64,000 nt of DNA, from assembly GCA_963580285.1 (NCBI GenBank), contig OY757010.1:74380858-74444857 (forward strand). Reading direction: 5' to 3'. The notes beneath the pieces were generated by a model, which did no database searches, had not been told where the DNA came from, and saw nothing but the letters and a program-made list of their open reading frames with translations. The translations under genes were made by a program, and so were the position numbers. The stretch is from Lucinisca nassula. Taxonomy: Eukaryota; Mollusca; Bivalvia; Lucinida; Lucinidae. The first letter of the stretch is position 1; every line of letters starts with the position of its first letter. This document shows positions 34,153-44,303 of the stretch, piece after piece.

Positions 34153-34770
34153 CAAGAATTCTGGGATGGCATACAGTTAAACCTACATGATAACCCGATT
34201 CAGATCAGCATGCCCATGCACATATGCTGATCAAAGTCTTCACTGCTTGTGTACTGAGGTTACTAGCTATATATACTGGTAAGCGCAGCCATGCAGTTGG
34301 CTTACACTTATTTTGGTTGAAACGCCTGTATTAAAGAGATGAAATGGAGCAGTCAATAGTGTGGATCATAGCAAAACCAGAATCACCTGACTAGCCAACA
34401 AACATACAAACACACATTTTTTCAAATTTTAAGCCACTAAAGAATAGCCATCAGAAATTTTTGGCCAGCTCAAACTGGATTTTTTTTTTTATTTTTCTCT
34501 TATTTTTTTGGTTTTGTTTTCTTGGGAGTTTTCTTTCTATTGTTTTTTTTTTCTTCTTCTTTTTATCACTTTGGACAAAATGGAAAGGAGTTCTGCGACA
34601 TATGAGAAAATTTTAAGTGTCTAATGGAATTATTTTCAATGAAATTCAAAGGAACTGACCTAAATTTACAGACACCTAAGAAACAATTTGTTTGCTCTAG
34701 TGCACAGACAAATGCTAGGCTTAGTTTTCAAACTTCTTTGCTCTACAAAGAATCGGTATATTTACCTAGA
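34153..34770. other. Non-coding stretch with T-rich tract
   Basis: Includes a long pyrimidine/T-rich tract at 34475-34565. No gene is supported. Confidence 0.45.
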
Positions 34771-35080
34771 GGCCCCTGCCCAGCGGGGCTTGAAGAAATA
34801 GATGGGCCGCATGATGCTTCCATGCAGAGCTGAAACCGACCCGCACAAGAGTACTGGTAAACCGCTTAGAGGATCTAAGCCTGCCCAGGCAAAGCAGTGC
34901 GAATCAGACTGTCCATGCTTATAAACCCTATTGGTTTCATTGGGCGGCAGGGCTTGAGATGTCATTTCATCTCGATGTCGGGCAAAAGTCCCACAAAATT
35001 GGAAGCAATGTCTCAAAAATGACCTTTACAGTGTTGATGGGGACGTTAAACCTCAAATCAAACAAAACAAACAAACAAAA
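34771..35080 (+). mobile_element. SINE-A insertion, full length
   Basis: It starts GGCCCCTGCCCAGCGGGGCT and ends GACGTTAAACCTCAAATC plus AAAC repeats. Imperfect flanking ATATTTACCT and ATATTTATCC could be an aged TSD. Confidence 0.88.
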
Positions 35081-35200
35081 TATTTATCCAGGCATTATGA
35101 AACTATAAATCCTCTAAACATTTTACCATAATATGTATCAGAAACGCTTTAAAGTATTTTCTTCTTATTGGCACAGACAAAATTTCAAGAGGAGAGAATT

Positions 35201-35447
35201 CTAAGGTGAATGGATAGACCTTCAAGGAAATAAAACTTTACTTTCCTTAGTTGAATTGCTTCCCTTGTCGACAGGAGTGAACACTAAAAGGAAAGAATTT
35301 GCTCCTTTGAGTCAACACTAAAAGGAAAGAATTTGCTCCAAAGGAGCAAATTCTTTCCTTTTAGAGTAGACTCCTTTTCAGATGAGACTGGGATATCGGA
35401 AAGGAAACAGGACGTAACCGAAGTTAACTCTGTTGTATAAATGAATG
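35201..35447. mobile_element. MITE-7 copy
   Basis: CTAAGGTGAATGGATAGACC begins it. The arms AAAGGAAAGAATTTGCTCC and its reverse form the core; the left arm appears twice in tandem (35298 and 35322). Confidence 0.72.
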
Positions 35448-35734
35448 TCCGGTGTAGCCAAGCCCCTCCAGAGAAGAGAGCTACTAGTCCCGTGTGAGTG
35501 TTTTATTCTAGACCGCACTATCACTACAAGCCGACTGTCTCACATACCTAGTCCCTACTCTCATCTCTACGCCTTCTAGTCTTGCTGAATCTCTGAACAC
35601 AAAGTAAACAGGTGAGAAATAGATTTTCTTTTTTTGTCATTTTTATTCTTAATCTTCTCTGAACACAAAGGAAACAGGTGAGAAATAGATTTTCTTTTTT
35701 TCTTTTTCATTCTTAATCCTTACGATGTTGAGAA
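35448..35734. other. Non-coding with local tandem duplication
   Basis: TCTGAACACAAAGTAAACAG then GTGAGAAATAGATTTTCTTT occurs twice, about 58 bases apart (from 35593 and 35655). Confidence 0.6.
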
Positions 35735-35953
35735 AAACTACATCTGAAAATGTCGTCTGCTAATGTCGTCTGCTGAATTTTTTAGACACGTTTTAAAAAA
35801 TGGTTTTCTGTACAGGCAAACAGTGTGGACCCAAATCAGACTGCTCCTATAGGAGCAGTCTGAGTTGGGTTCACACTGTTTGCAAAAATGATTTTAAAGT
35901 AACCAGCAGACGACAAAGCAGACCACAATTGTCGTGATTGGCATTTGGGTTAA
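35735..35953. mobile_element. MITE-8 copy with hairpin core
   Basis: GAAAATGTCGTCTGC and CAGACGACAAAGCAGACCAC mark the two sides. The core GCAAACAGTGTGGACCCAAA and its partner TTCACACTGTTTGC flank CTCCTATAGGAG. Confidence 0.78.
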
Positions 35954-35989
35954 TCCCATTTTCATATCTATTTCAAAGAATCAATTGCT

Positions 35990-36140
35990 TTTGTTTATTT
36001 ATTTTTTGTTTGATTTTTATGTCCCACCAACATTTTAGGTGATATGAAGATGGGACTTCAGTTTAATGAATCATCCACAAGTGTGAAGAAGCCTGGAATC
36101 AGACACATGACACCTCAGCATGGATGCTTCTGACTCAACA
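35990..36140 (-). mobile_element. SINE-C-like fragment
   Basis: TTTTTATGTCCCACCAACAT, then ATGAAGATGGGACTTCAG and GAAGCCTGGAATCAGACAC, follow the SINE-C body in reverse orientation; the head is absent. Confidence 0.55.
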
Positions 36141-36634
36141 GTGTGTGGTTTATTTATTAACAATGAAACTTTCCATGTTTTCCATTCAAGAGAAGAACAG
36201 GAGAAAATAGAAATGTAAATGAAAGCAGAGAAACAGAACAAAGGACAAGTGTAACAGACAACTTTTAAAGAATTACAAAGGGGAATAACTGTAACAGCAT
36301 TGATCCCATAACCTTTTTTTTTCTGTGGCAGCAACATATGAATATCAACATTAATGCAAGATACGATAAGAAATCAAGATATGCAGGAAAAACCAAAGTG
36401 TTATGGACAAACAGATGGATGGACAATGGACATGAATACAGTATACCCCCTCAAACTTCTTCTACAGGGGAATACTGAACTCCTACCTCCAATCCACCTG
36501 TACCTGCTTCAAGGACAACAGGCTTGCCTCAGCAGCAATTCAATAGACAACAATGTTAAAAGAAGGCAGAAAAAGTGGAAAAGAGCAAATTTTGTATGAT
36601 CTTTCTGTATGCTGTTGCTAATAGTTTTGCAAAC
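36141..36634. other. Non-coding stretch; possible site of missing flotillin 3' exon
   Basis: No gene could be recognised on either strand. Frames at 36071-36337 and 36354-36599 show no conserved motif. The terminal flotillin-1 exon should lie somewhere below 37232, but nothing here is distinctive enough to call. Confidence 0.35.
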
Positions 36635-37182
36635 TTCCCAAGCTTCAATGACTCTTTGGGACCACGGAAATGTATTCCAGACAGGGGTAGTTCAAGCCAC
36701 TGAAAATTTATCACTGCCCCATATCAGAAGACATAATGGGGATAGTATTTCTGTCCAGTATAAAATAAAGGTATGTTGTGAGTACTCATTAGAAATGTCT
36801 CATCGACACACAACATACCTTTTCAAGATACACTTAAACCTCTTTATAACACTATTAATTGTGTCCAAAGCAGAAACTGTGTTAGTTAAAAATGTATAGG
36901 TTATATAGAAAAATGACTATTTATGATCATTTTTCTATATAATCTATAAGTTTTTGGAATCCATCTTGAAAATGTTATTCATAACCATGTTATAATGAAC
37001 TGTGTTGTAATGAGGTTGTGGTGTAATCCAAAATATCCCTCCCTAAATTATCCTAAATGTACTGACATCTAGAGTTACGGAAAGAATGTTCTAGGAACTC
37101 AAAAGCCAAGTTCAAAAGCTAAGTTCGAATCAACCATGGCAGATGAGATATCTGCATTGCAGCTATCACTGTTTTACAGTAG
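36635..37182. mobile_element. MITE-3 copy split by MITE-5
   Basis: The left part (AAGCTTCAATGACTCTTTGG ... GACAGGGGTAGTTCAAGCCA) and the right part (TTCGAATCAACCATGGCAGA ... TGTTTTACAGTA) belong to a decayed MITE-3. The MITE-5 at 36831-37023 interrupts them after TTTTCAAGATA. Confidence 0.65.
36831..37023. mobile_element. MITE-5 copy, nested
   Basis: CACTTAAACCTCTTTATAAC and GTTGTAATGAGGTTGTGGTG are the ends, each next to TA. The palindrome GAAAAATGACTATTTATGAT lies in the centre. Confidence 0.78.
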
Positions 37183-37232
37183 ATGATTCATATAGAAACA
37201 TGCAATTCTACAGAAGAGTAGATGCCACTCAC

Positions 37233-37397
37233 CTTTTGGATATTGATTCCTGTAAGATTTTCTACGACTGAAGGGAGTTTCTCCATGATCTGTAAGACCT
37301 CTCCAGTCATCTTAGCCACACCCACATCTCCCTTACCACTGGATACCATGGTAACCTTCTTTGTGTGGGTCAGTGGTGCTGATATTTCTGCAGCTAC
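37233..37397 (-). CDS. FLOT1: Flotillin-1 exon: C-terminal domain
   Basis: The exon has 55 codons in phase 0, starting VAAEISAPLTHTKKVTMVSS, then GKGDVGVAKMTGEVLQIMEK and ending LPSVVENLTGINIQK. The acceptor is TGCCTATAG and the donor GTGAGTGG from 37232. The APLT..KKVTMVSSG and MTGEVL..LP motifs match the C-terminus of flotillin-1. Known proteins continue only about 8-12 residues beyond this point, so one tiny terminal exon with the stop and 3' UTR should follow below 37232. I could not identify it by eye. Confidence 0.95.
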
Positions 37398-37443
37398 CTA
37401 TAGGCAGAGAAAACAGTTGTGATGTAAGGTGGTATACATTGAG

Positions 37444-37899
37444 ACAGTACCATATTTACCCTAAGTATTTGGACACCTGGGTCCAGTTGTTCAAAGCATC
37501 GTTAGCTTAACGAGCTCATTAGTGATCATATTGTTAACTGTTCTAGCAAGTTCAATATCTAAAATTTTGGTATTTTTGCTGAAAAAATGTCAGCAGCTTT
37601 TGCATTTGCAAAAGCTGCTCACATTTTTTCAGCAAAATATTAGTATTTTTACCATATTGAATGATCAAAGTTTTAACGACACGTTAGCTTACGACATCGT
37701 TAGTTCTTAACAACTGGCCCCTAAACTCCTAACCATACTTGTTCTAAAATTTGAACAAGTGCAATTTACTACCCAATGTTGTGTCTAAGAATAGCTGGAT
37801 GACTGGCAAACAGCACTGACCCTTATAAGACACCCTTTTCTGTGGTGTCTTATCTGGGTCAACCCTGTTTGTTCAGGCCTATCTGCCGGTATTACATGG
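37444..37899. mobile_element. MITE-11 copy split by MITE-4
   Basis: CAGTACCATATTTACCCTAA begins it and GTATTACATGGTATATTG ends it. The hairpin around GCAAACAGCACTGACCC and GGGTCAACCCTGTTTG is in the right part. MITE-4 (37480-37721) is inserted near the left end. It lies 47 bases upstream of a flotillin exon on the transcribed strand. Confidence 0.68.
37480..37721. mobile_element. MITE-4 copy, nested
   Basis: TCCAGTTGTTCAAAGCATCG at the left and TCTTAACAACTGGCCCC at the right, with the hairpin CAGCAGCTTTTGCATTTGCA. The uninterrupted TTAA (GTTAACTGTTC) that MITE-1 used in another copy is visible here. Confidence 0.82.
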
Positions 37900-38237
37900 T
37901 ATATTGTAATTGTACTTTTGGCTATTTTCCCAGATTTGTGTATATTTACTAGTATTTAAGTCTGCAGATTTCAGAGTTTCTCCTTTTTGTAATTTACAAA
38001 ATGATTACATTTGCATGTGTATCAATGTTCATGGATTTTCACTGATTGCAGCATTCGCAAACATTCGCAAACATAGCAAAAATTTGTACAATTACAGTAT
38101 TCTACAACACACTGTTAGAAACTGCAATATCCTCATGTAACACTGCTTTTTATCCGGTTTTACAGATCCGACGGCATTTCGATTTCTTCGTGCTTTTGAA
38201 AATAGGATAGTTTTAAACAAAGGCTAAAGCAAGCAGA
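37900..38237. other. Intronic non-coding stretch
   Basis: No exon, repeat end or motif recognised. Confidence 0.45.
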
Positions 38238-38446
38238 TACAGTAAAATTCCTATATTAAGAACACCTTTGGGACTGTTCAAAAGTGAACATTAAGACCAC
38301 TTTTGAACAGTCCCAAAGGTGGTCCTTGACCAGAGGACATTATAGCAGAAAACACAAAGCAAAATTCAGTGTACCCTTCAAAATAAGCTTTTCATAGCAA
38401 AATTAGTCCTAATTTTAGGTGGTCTTAATAGCAGAATTTCACTGTA
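38238..38446. mobile_element. MITE-2 copy in flotillin intron
   Basis: TACAGTAAAATTCCTATATT and AATAGCAGAATTTCACTGTA are inverted ends with TA at each edge; hairpin GTTCAAAAGTGAACATTAAG at the centre. Confidence 0.85.
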
Positions 38447-39059
38447 GTTGCATTAGAAAGGGACAAATAATCCAGTTTTGCCTTTTTCCCATACAACAGC
38501 CTAAGTGACCAAATTTAACCTTGCTGTAACATACTTGGTAGTGAGTCTTCAATGCTGCATACCAATTTTCAAGGTCACCAGCCATTCAGTTTCTATGAAG
38601 ATTTTGCATGATTTTAACATATAAGGGCATGGTTGCCATCTTGGTCATGTAATCCATCACAAACTTTTGTCCCCCCACCCCATAGAGGTTTGACATGTAA
38701 TTTGGTTTCAATTGGCCAAGGAATTTCAGAGAAGATATTGTTTGAAAATGCGGATGTTGCCGATGACACTACCTTCTAAAAAGACAGTAGGCTTTGCCAA
38801 AAAGAAATCCGGGAATTAACTGAACATTGGTGCCAAAATACGCTGATATACCGTAATGATCCTAAGTATTGGGACAGACAGGCCTAAGCAAACAATGTAG
38901 CAGCCTGATCAGGGTTGCACTGCTTGCCATTCCGTCTCCAATTTTTTGACTCCTTGCTAGATTGTGAAACAAACCTGTTAAAATTTTAGGAGAATGACAG
39001 CAAGACCCCAAGGTGTCTGAATTTTTAGATTTTTACACTAACAACTCATGCAGGCCTAC
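38447..39059. other. Intronic stretch, possible decayed repeats
   Basis: Contains CCAATTTTCAAGGTCACCAG and related words typical of molluscan tandem elements, and at 38870-38940 a hairpin core (GCAAACAATGTAGCAGCCTG). No exon besides the adjacent flotillin one. Confidence 0.4.
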
Positions 39060-39243
39060 CTTTGGAAGTGTTTCTAAGATCATGTCAATCATAGCAGCGT
39101 CTTGGTAGTCTTTCCAGGCATCGGCCTTCTTTGCCATCTGTTCAGCTTCAGCCTTTGCCTTAGCTTCAATAGCAAAGGCTTCAGCTTCACCCTTCACTTG
39201 AACAGCCTCGGACTCGGCTTCAGCCTCCAGGATAACACGGTTC
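39060..39243 (-). CDS. FLOT1: Flotillin-1 exon: EA-repeat segment
   Basis: The exon is 184 bases and completes the split codon from the previous exon (AG plus G gives R). It then reads [40 protein letters not shown] and [20 protein letters not shown], ending K. The acceptor is GATTTACAG and the donor GTAGGCC from 39059. The repeated AEAE and GEAEAF motifs and EQMAKKA are diagnostic of the flotillin domain. The two split-codon exons sum to 366 bases, an exact 122 codons. Confidence 0.96.
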
Positions 39244-39282
39244 CTGTAAATCAGAAAATTATCAATGTCATCAAATAGTACA

Positions 39283-39632
39283 TACAGTCGAACTTCAATC
39301 GCTCGAACACCTTTGGGACCTCGAAAATCTGTTCGAGACAGGGGTAGTTCGAGCCACTGAGATTACTGTCAGAAGGCATACTGAGATACTTTTAGACATC
39401 TTTTCGGTGTTCTGTAATGAAAATGTATGCTGTGTGTACTCATTAGAATCGCCTCATCGAGGCGATTCTAATGAGTACACACAGCATACATTTCCAAGAT
39501 AAAAGACTAAAATCTCCTTAATTATGTCCCACTATTTCTAATGTAGAGGATTTCGCTAGGGGCTCAAGAATGGGTTCGACACATCCATGCTAAACGAGCC
39601 ATCCGTGGTCGAGCCATCGAAGTTCTACTGTA
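39283..39632. mobile_element. MITE-3 copy in flotillin intron
   Basis: TACAGTCGAACTTCAATCGC and GAGCCATCGAAGTTCTACTG are inverted ends. Core palindrome TGTGTGTACTCATTAGAATC about CGCCTCATCGAGGCG. It begins 39 bases upstream of the flotillin exon's acceptor. Confidence 0.88.
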
Positions 39633-39880
39633 TTAAATTCCAATTTTAGCATCTACAGAAGTAACACTTTGTTTTTACCTCCACAGAAGAATTTTAACCG
39701 TTTTGATTTAGTTCAGATTTTAGCACTACAAAGGTCATACTGAGCTGGTCAGTTACGAGATAAGCACCGACATGGCAGTAAAACTGATATCCAAAACAAA
39801 ACCAGGCATTTGCCACTTCAACTACTCTAACTTCAATTCAAGATGAAGGACTTACTCTAAATATTCACACACATTTAAAC

Positions 39881-40158
39881 TAGAGCTGCTGCCTAACGGG
39901 CGCCAATTATACCCCCGCATGCGTTGTCAGACAAATTTTTACAAGTATTTGACCTTGAGGAAGGTCAATGTAAAGGTCAAGGTCAGGTTTGTGTATATCA
40001 ATCTTAAGTACTAGTGGCAAGGTGTGTAGTGTGTGAATATTAAAGAAATCGGTCAAAGTTATGAGCAATGTTAAAGTTTTTTGTAACGGACCGACGACGA
40101 CAGACGACAAGCTGACTCCTATATACCCCCTTCAAACTTCGTTTGCGGGGGTATAATA
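39881..40158. mobile_element. Short pearl/HINE-like element
   Basis: The left side reads ATTATACCCCCGCATGCG and the right CGTTTGCGGGGGTATAAT, an inverted pair. CTAGAGCTGCTGCCTAACGG precedes the left one. One copy of a core with GACCTTGAGGAAGGTCAATG is inside, followed by GACGACGACAGACGACAAG. It resembles the ends of the longer tandem-repeat element at 56350-59535. Confidence 0.65.
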
Positions 40159-40195
40159 AGCCACATGGTACCTTATATCTTTTGTCTACAAAGAC

Positions 40196-40360
40196 TTTTG
40201 CTTAATGGCAGAGTAGACTCTGATCAAACTGATCATTCAAGAACAGTCTGATTTGGGTCTACACTATTTGCTCTAGCCAACTGTTATGACTTTAGTTGCT
40301 CATTCAAGAGCAGTCTGATTTTGGTCTACACTATTTGCTCTGGCCAACTGTTATGACTTT
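40196..40360. repeat. Tandem duplication of a hairpin core
   Basis: CAGTCTGATTTGGGTCTACA then CTATTTGCTCTAGCCAACTG is repeated about 63 bases on, with a few mismatches (CTGATTTTGGTCTACAC). It is a half of the common hairpin module. Confidence 0.65.
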
Positions 40361-40502
40361 TAGTGTCCAAATATTTTATGACAATTTATATTAAATGTGA
40401 CTTGAGTTTCTTCAGTAACTATATTCAAGACTTCAAGTTACTTTTATGTCCCTCTTTATCATGACATAAAACATTAACTCATGTCCATGAAATGAAAATA
40501 TA

Positions 40503-41796
40503 CGTGGGTAGGCTGAAAAGTTCTGAGCCTGACCAAGATCCAATAGTTTGTCCATGCTGAAAGTGCCTTATTTTTCAACATAGTCTCCCTTCCTGTCCAC
40601 ACACTTCCTCCAGCGATGCTGGCGTCCTTGGATCCCAGTGGTATAGAAGGTCTCATCTTGGTCCCTGAAAAACTCCTCCACAGCAGCTATCACCTCCTCG
40701 TCTGACCGATAATGCTGCCCAGCCAAGTGCTTTTTCATGTTTGGAAACAGGAAATAATCTGATGGAGCTAGATCAGGTGAATACGGAGGGTGATTGACAA
40801 GTGAGAAGCCACGGTCATGCACAGCAGCCATTGCGACAACCGATTTATGAGCAGGCGCATTGTCCTGATGGAACAAGACCCCTTATGTCAATTTTCCAGG
40901 TCGTTTAGGCTTAATTGCTTTTCGCAATTGTTTGAGCAGATCTGCATAATACTCCCCATTAATTGTTCTGCCCTTTTGAAGGTAATCTATGAATATTATA
41001 CCCTTGGCATCCCAGAACACTTAAGCCATTACCTTCCCGGCAGAGGAGACGACCTTTGCATTCTTTTGAGGGGGTGAGCCAGGGTGCTTCCATTGCATGG
41101 ATTGTCTTTTGGTCTCTGGCTCAAAGTGAAGAACCCAACACTTATCCTGAGTGACAAAACGGTCAAAAAAACCATCTTGGTCTGCTTCAAAAATAGCCAA
41201 AATGGCTTGTGACAGGTTCAGTCTGGTCAACTTTTGGTCAGGCGTCGAAAGCCGTGGCGCCCTTCTGGCGGAAACCTTTGACATTTCTAATTCACTGTGT
41301 AGAATGTTCTCTATTCGTTCGCGGGAGATGCCAACAGTGTTAGCTAACTGATTCACAGATAAACGCCTGCCATCCATCACGGCCCTGTGCACTTGGCTGA
41401 TGGTTTCCTCAGTTGTTGCCATTGTGGGTCGTCCACACCGGTCATCATCTTCAAGGTTGCCCTTGCCCATCTTAAAAATTTGCTGCCCACCTTTTCGAGG
41501 TTGCATATGAAGGAGCATCATCCCCTAATGTAGCAACCATATCAGCATGAATGTCCTTAGGAGCTAACCCTTTTTATGGAGGTACTTGATGACACCACGA
41601 TGCCAGATTTTGTCCATTTTCTCAAAAACGTGCTAGTATCAATTTTCAAAGTCTAGAATTTCTACGTTATTGCAGGTAAACTTGAACTCATTTGAATCAA
41701 ATCAAGTAATAAAGGTTTGGATTTAATGAATACAAATTTCATGGCTGTTTGATGCATGCTTCTTAGTCAGGCTCGGAACTTTTCAGCCTACCCTGG
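40503..41796 (-). mobile_element. Mariner transposon, inactive, in flotillin intron
   Basis: Inverted ends contain GGGTAGGCTGAAAAGTTC then GAGCCTGAC, with TA just outside (40501-40502 and 41797-41798). The length of 1294 bp is that of a full mariner. It sits in the intron between flotillin exons 39060-39243 and 41925-42106 and has the same orientation. Confidence 0.93.
40568..41617 (-). pseudogene. Mariner transposase pseudogene (DD34D)
   Basis: The transposase starts at the ATG at 41615-41617 (MDKIWHRGVIKYLHKKG) and ends with DYVEK and a stop at 40568. The helix-turn-helix part includes HRAVMDGRRLSVNQLANTVG. The first catalytic D is in FVTQDKCWVLHFEPETKRQS, the second in HQDNAPAH, and the third in HPPYSPDLAPSDYFLFP; 34 residues separate the last two, as in mariner. 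It is dead: a frameshift after KKG, a second near 41480 and in-frame TAA stops at 41021-41023 and 40883-40885. Cleavage of TA-flanked ends is the family's known role. Host use is unlikely. Confidence 0.93.
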
Positions 41797-41924
41797 TACA
41801 CACAAATGATTCCATCACCGTAAGGCAGGAAAAAATACAATTGAAAGAGTTGTCCTTCCTGCAGGTATTTCATTTTGATTTAATTCTCCTATCCACAATT
41901 CCATATGCTGTTTTAGTCAGTTAC

Positions 41925-42106
41925 CTGTTAGCCTCGGCCAGTTTCTCTAGTCTGTATTTCTCTGCCTCGGCAGGTTTCCTCACTTGGGCTTCCAGCTCTC
42001 TTTCACGTCGAATAATTTCCTGTTCTTGGAGCTGAATCTGTTGGGTACGTTCAATGACCTTGACCTGCATTGCTTCATCTTTGATCTTCTGTTTCGTCTT
42101 TGCCAT
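41925..42106 (-). CDS. FLOT1: Flotillin-1 exon: central coiled coil
   Basis: The exon has 60 full codons plus two bases (phase 2 exit). It starts [20 protein letters not shown] and includes [20 protein letters not shown], ending KLAEAN plus AG. The acceptor is AATTACAG and the donor GTAACTG from 41924. The initial M is internal, not a start codon: it follows DLQ of the preceding exon, where other flotillin-1 proteins have VAKTKQ. The VRKPAEAE motif is a flotillin landmark. A dead mariner lies 128 bases downstream of the donor in the next intron (40503-41796), in the same orientation. Confidence 0.96.
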
Positions 42107-42158
42107 CTGTAATTGGACAGTGGCGAGAATAAATTTACATTTAAATATTAAACATTAT

Positions 42159-42376
42159 GGGCTTTGTTGCTCAAAGCATTGTTAGTGTAATGAACTTGTT
42201 AGTGACCAAAATGATAAATGGTCTAGCAAGTGCTATACCTAAGACATTATATACTGATATTTTTTAGCTGAAAAAAAGGGAGTGCATCAGCTACTCACAT
42301 TTTTCAGCAAAAAAGTATTTGCCTGATTGTATGATAGAAATTTTGATATGACTTCATTAGCTTTCAACCATCCAGT
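42159..42376. mobile_element. MITE-4 copy, diverged
   Basis: GGGCTTTGTTGCTCAAAGCA at the left and TAGCTTTCAACCATCCAGTC at the right, with CATCAGCTACTCACATTTTT in the centre. Confidence 0.6.
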
Positions 42377-42439
42377 CAGGACATTCAAAGACCACTACAA
42401 ACATTATTTTTCTTACAATATTAATAAAGGGACCTGTAA

Positions 42440-42840
42440 TATTCCAAACTCAAAATTAACTGATGCATCCTTGAGTTTTGCATTCCATTGTTTAACGTCC
42501 AGACAGGACTCGTTTGAAGACTCCTTTGAAAGTCTGGATTTGGTTGGTTGATTTGAGGTTTAACGTCCCCGTCAACACTGTAAAGGTCATTTTGGAGACG
42601 TTGCTTCCAATTTTGTGGGACTTTTACCCGACATTGAGATGAAATGACATCTCAAGCCCTGTCGCCCAATGAAACCAATAGGGTTTATTAATATGGACGG
42701 TCTGCCTCACACTGCGGTTCCTGGACAGGCTTAGATCTTCTAAGCGGTTTACCAGTACTAGTGTGAGGGCCGGATTCAGCTCTGCGTGGAAGCATCATGC
42801 AGCCTTGAAAGTCTGGAGAAGCCTGCAATCAATGCCTGTA
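42440..42840 (-). mobile_element. SINE-C-like element split by SINE-A
   Basis: GTTTAACGTCCAGACAGGAC and GACTCCTTTGAAAGTCTGGA precede the insertion; GAAGCCTGCAATCAATGCCT follows it. The order matches the SINE-C at 49138-49299. The head could not be traced. Confidence 0.55.
42539..42804 (-). mobile_element. SINE-A insertion, 5'-truncated, 13-bp TSD
   Basis: It has the AGGTTTAACGTCCCCGTC tail at the left and ends at GAAGCATCATGCAGC, lacking the GC-rich 5' end. An exact duplication TTGAAAGTCTGGA lies at 42526-42538 and 42805-42817. Confidence 0.92.
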
Positions 42841-42934
42841 TATGATCTATAACACAATATTTCAGTCTATACTGAGAGCAAGATAAATGGCTGAGAAAGG
42901 ATCTGTTGCAGCAGAATATCCAATTCACTGCTTA

Positions 42935-43145
42935 ACTTTTATCATGCTGTTCACGACAACCCATACCTTTGGAAACAGTGTAGATCCAGATCAGATGGCT
43001 TCTGAAGAAGCCATCTGATCAGGATCTACACTGTTTGACATTCAGTTTATGAATTTGTAGGCATAAATTACATCAAGTAATCTGATTGGTTCAAAGTCGG
43101 AGATGGGTGTGGCTAAAATGAATATTCAGCAAGAGAAGGGTTAAC
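42935..43145. mobile_element. MITE-1 copy in flotillin intron
   Basis: The left end is diverged (TTATCATGCTGTTCACGAC), the core is TTCTGAAGAAGCCATCTGAT, and the right end is TATTCAGCAAGAGAAGGGTT followed by AA. Confidence 0.8.
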
Positions 43146-43149
43146 AGGC

Positions 43150-43340
43150 CTTTCAAGATTATTTCACTTACACTAAGCCGACCACTGGGTGAACAATGAA
43201 GTACCCTGAGAAAAAACACCTGACTTTTATTCTTCAGACTTTGGTGTCTCACATGACCTAAGCAAGGCTCAAAACCCACAACTGTGAGAGACCTTTTGTT
43301 AAAGGGACTGCACTCTTAACCACAAGTCTAAGAAGGCCTG
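43150..43340 (-). mobile_element. SINE-D-like element, possible tRNA head
   Basis: The reverse strand reads GGCCTTCTTAGACTTGTGGT then TAAGAGTGCAGTC, A-box-like. GGGTTTTGAGCC follows at B-box distance. The remainder (GTGTTTTTTCTCAGGGTAC) matches a fragment near 8620-8660. No TSD was found. Confidence 0.45.
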
Positions 43341-43419
43341 TCAACTTTGTTCTAGTGTAGCAAATAAAAGAAAAATACACTTATATCCCAATTAAAACCA
43401 GATATTAATCTTCTAAATT

Positions 43420-43609
43420 AACCCTTGTCCTGCTGAATATATTAATTTTGCCACACCCATTTCTCACTTTCAAACGATCAAATTAGTTGATATACTGTTT
43501 TATTCAAATTTGCCAACTGAATGACAAACATTATATCTCCCGATCAGATGGCCATCTGATCTAAACCAACACTACAAATGTAGGGGCTGTGTTCGCAGGA
43601 CAAGTACTG
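43420..43609. mobile_element. MITE-1 copy
   Basis: TTAACCCTTGTCCTGCTGAA is an intact left end. The right end is TTCGCAGGACAAGTACTG. The core hairpin is shortened. Confidence 0.82.
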
Positions 43610-44125
43610 ATCAAAGGTCAACTTCACCCAAAAAATTTTATTTCTGGCAAGCTAATAAAAAGCATACCATAAAAATCCTAAAAATTAGACTTGCTGTAAT
43701 TCTCCTAAAATTTAAACATATATGTTTGACAATCCAGCTAGGAGTCCAAAAGGTGCTGACGGAATGACAGTGTAGATCCTGAGTCTGATCTGGGTCTGCA
43801 CTGTTTGCTTAGCCCATTCTGTCCCAATATGATTTGTTCAATCAAAAGTCAGGACAAGATGACCTCATACTGATGCTTGAAAGAAATTAAAGAATAAATA
43901 AAAGTTTTTATAACCTTCACCATGCTGAACCCGGATATATCCTTTTACGAAAACAGTATAGATCCAGATCAGCTGGCTTCTCAGAAGCCAGCTGATCAGG
44001 ATCTATATGTTTTCCATTCTACTTATGAATTCATGCAACACAAATGGCTGAAAATGGGGGAGGAGTGTAGTGTTCTGAAATAAGAGATAATTAATAAGAC
44101 AGACATTTTTTGACAATGTTCGTAC
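43610..44125. other. Intronic stretch with two hairpin cores
   Basis: At 43755-43812 there is a hairpin (GTGTAGATCCTGAGTCTGAT and partner), and at 43950-44010 a stem AGATCCAGATCAGCTGGCTT with its reverse. Flanking ends are unclear. Confidence 0.5.
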
Positions 44126-44278
44126 CTGTAAATCAGCAGCGAGGTTTGACTGAGCTTTCTTAGCCTCGACTTCCATGTCATAGGCTGCCTTTTTCAAATA
44201 GAAGTCTCTCTGAGCATGCGCTATCTCAATGTCATTGGCGAAACGGGCAGCCATTCTCTTCTCCTCGGCCATCGCTTC
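44126..44278 (-). CDS. FLOT1: Flotillin-1 exon: first coiled-coil segment
   Basis: The exon has 51 codons in phase 0, starting EAMAEEKRMAARF and containing IEIAHAQRDFYLKKAAYDME, ending SNLAADLQ. The acceptor ends GAACAG (AG read from 44279-44280) and the donor is GTACGAAC from 44125. Charged heptad-like spacing and the AQRD..LKKAAYD motif mark the coiled-coil region through which flotillins oligomerise. A TA-rich MITE (44304-44513) sits only 25 bases upstream of the acceptor, so branch point and polypyrimidine tract may lie in or next to MITE sequence. Confidence 0.96.
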
Positions 44279-44303
44279 CTGTTCATCAAAATTAATGCAC
44301 ATA

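Noticed and set aside
41841..42035. 64-codon forward frame over a flotillin exon
   Set aside because: It is the antisense shadow of the conserved reverse-strand exon at 41925-42106.
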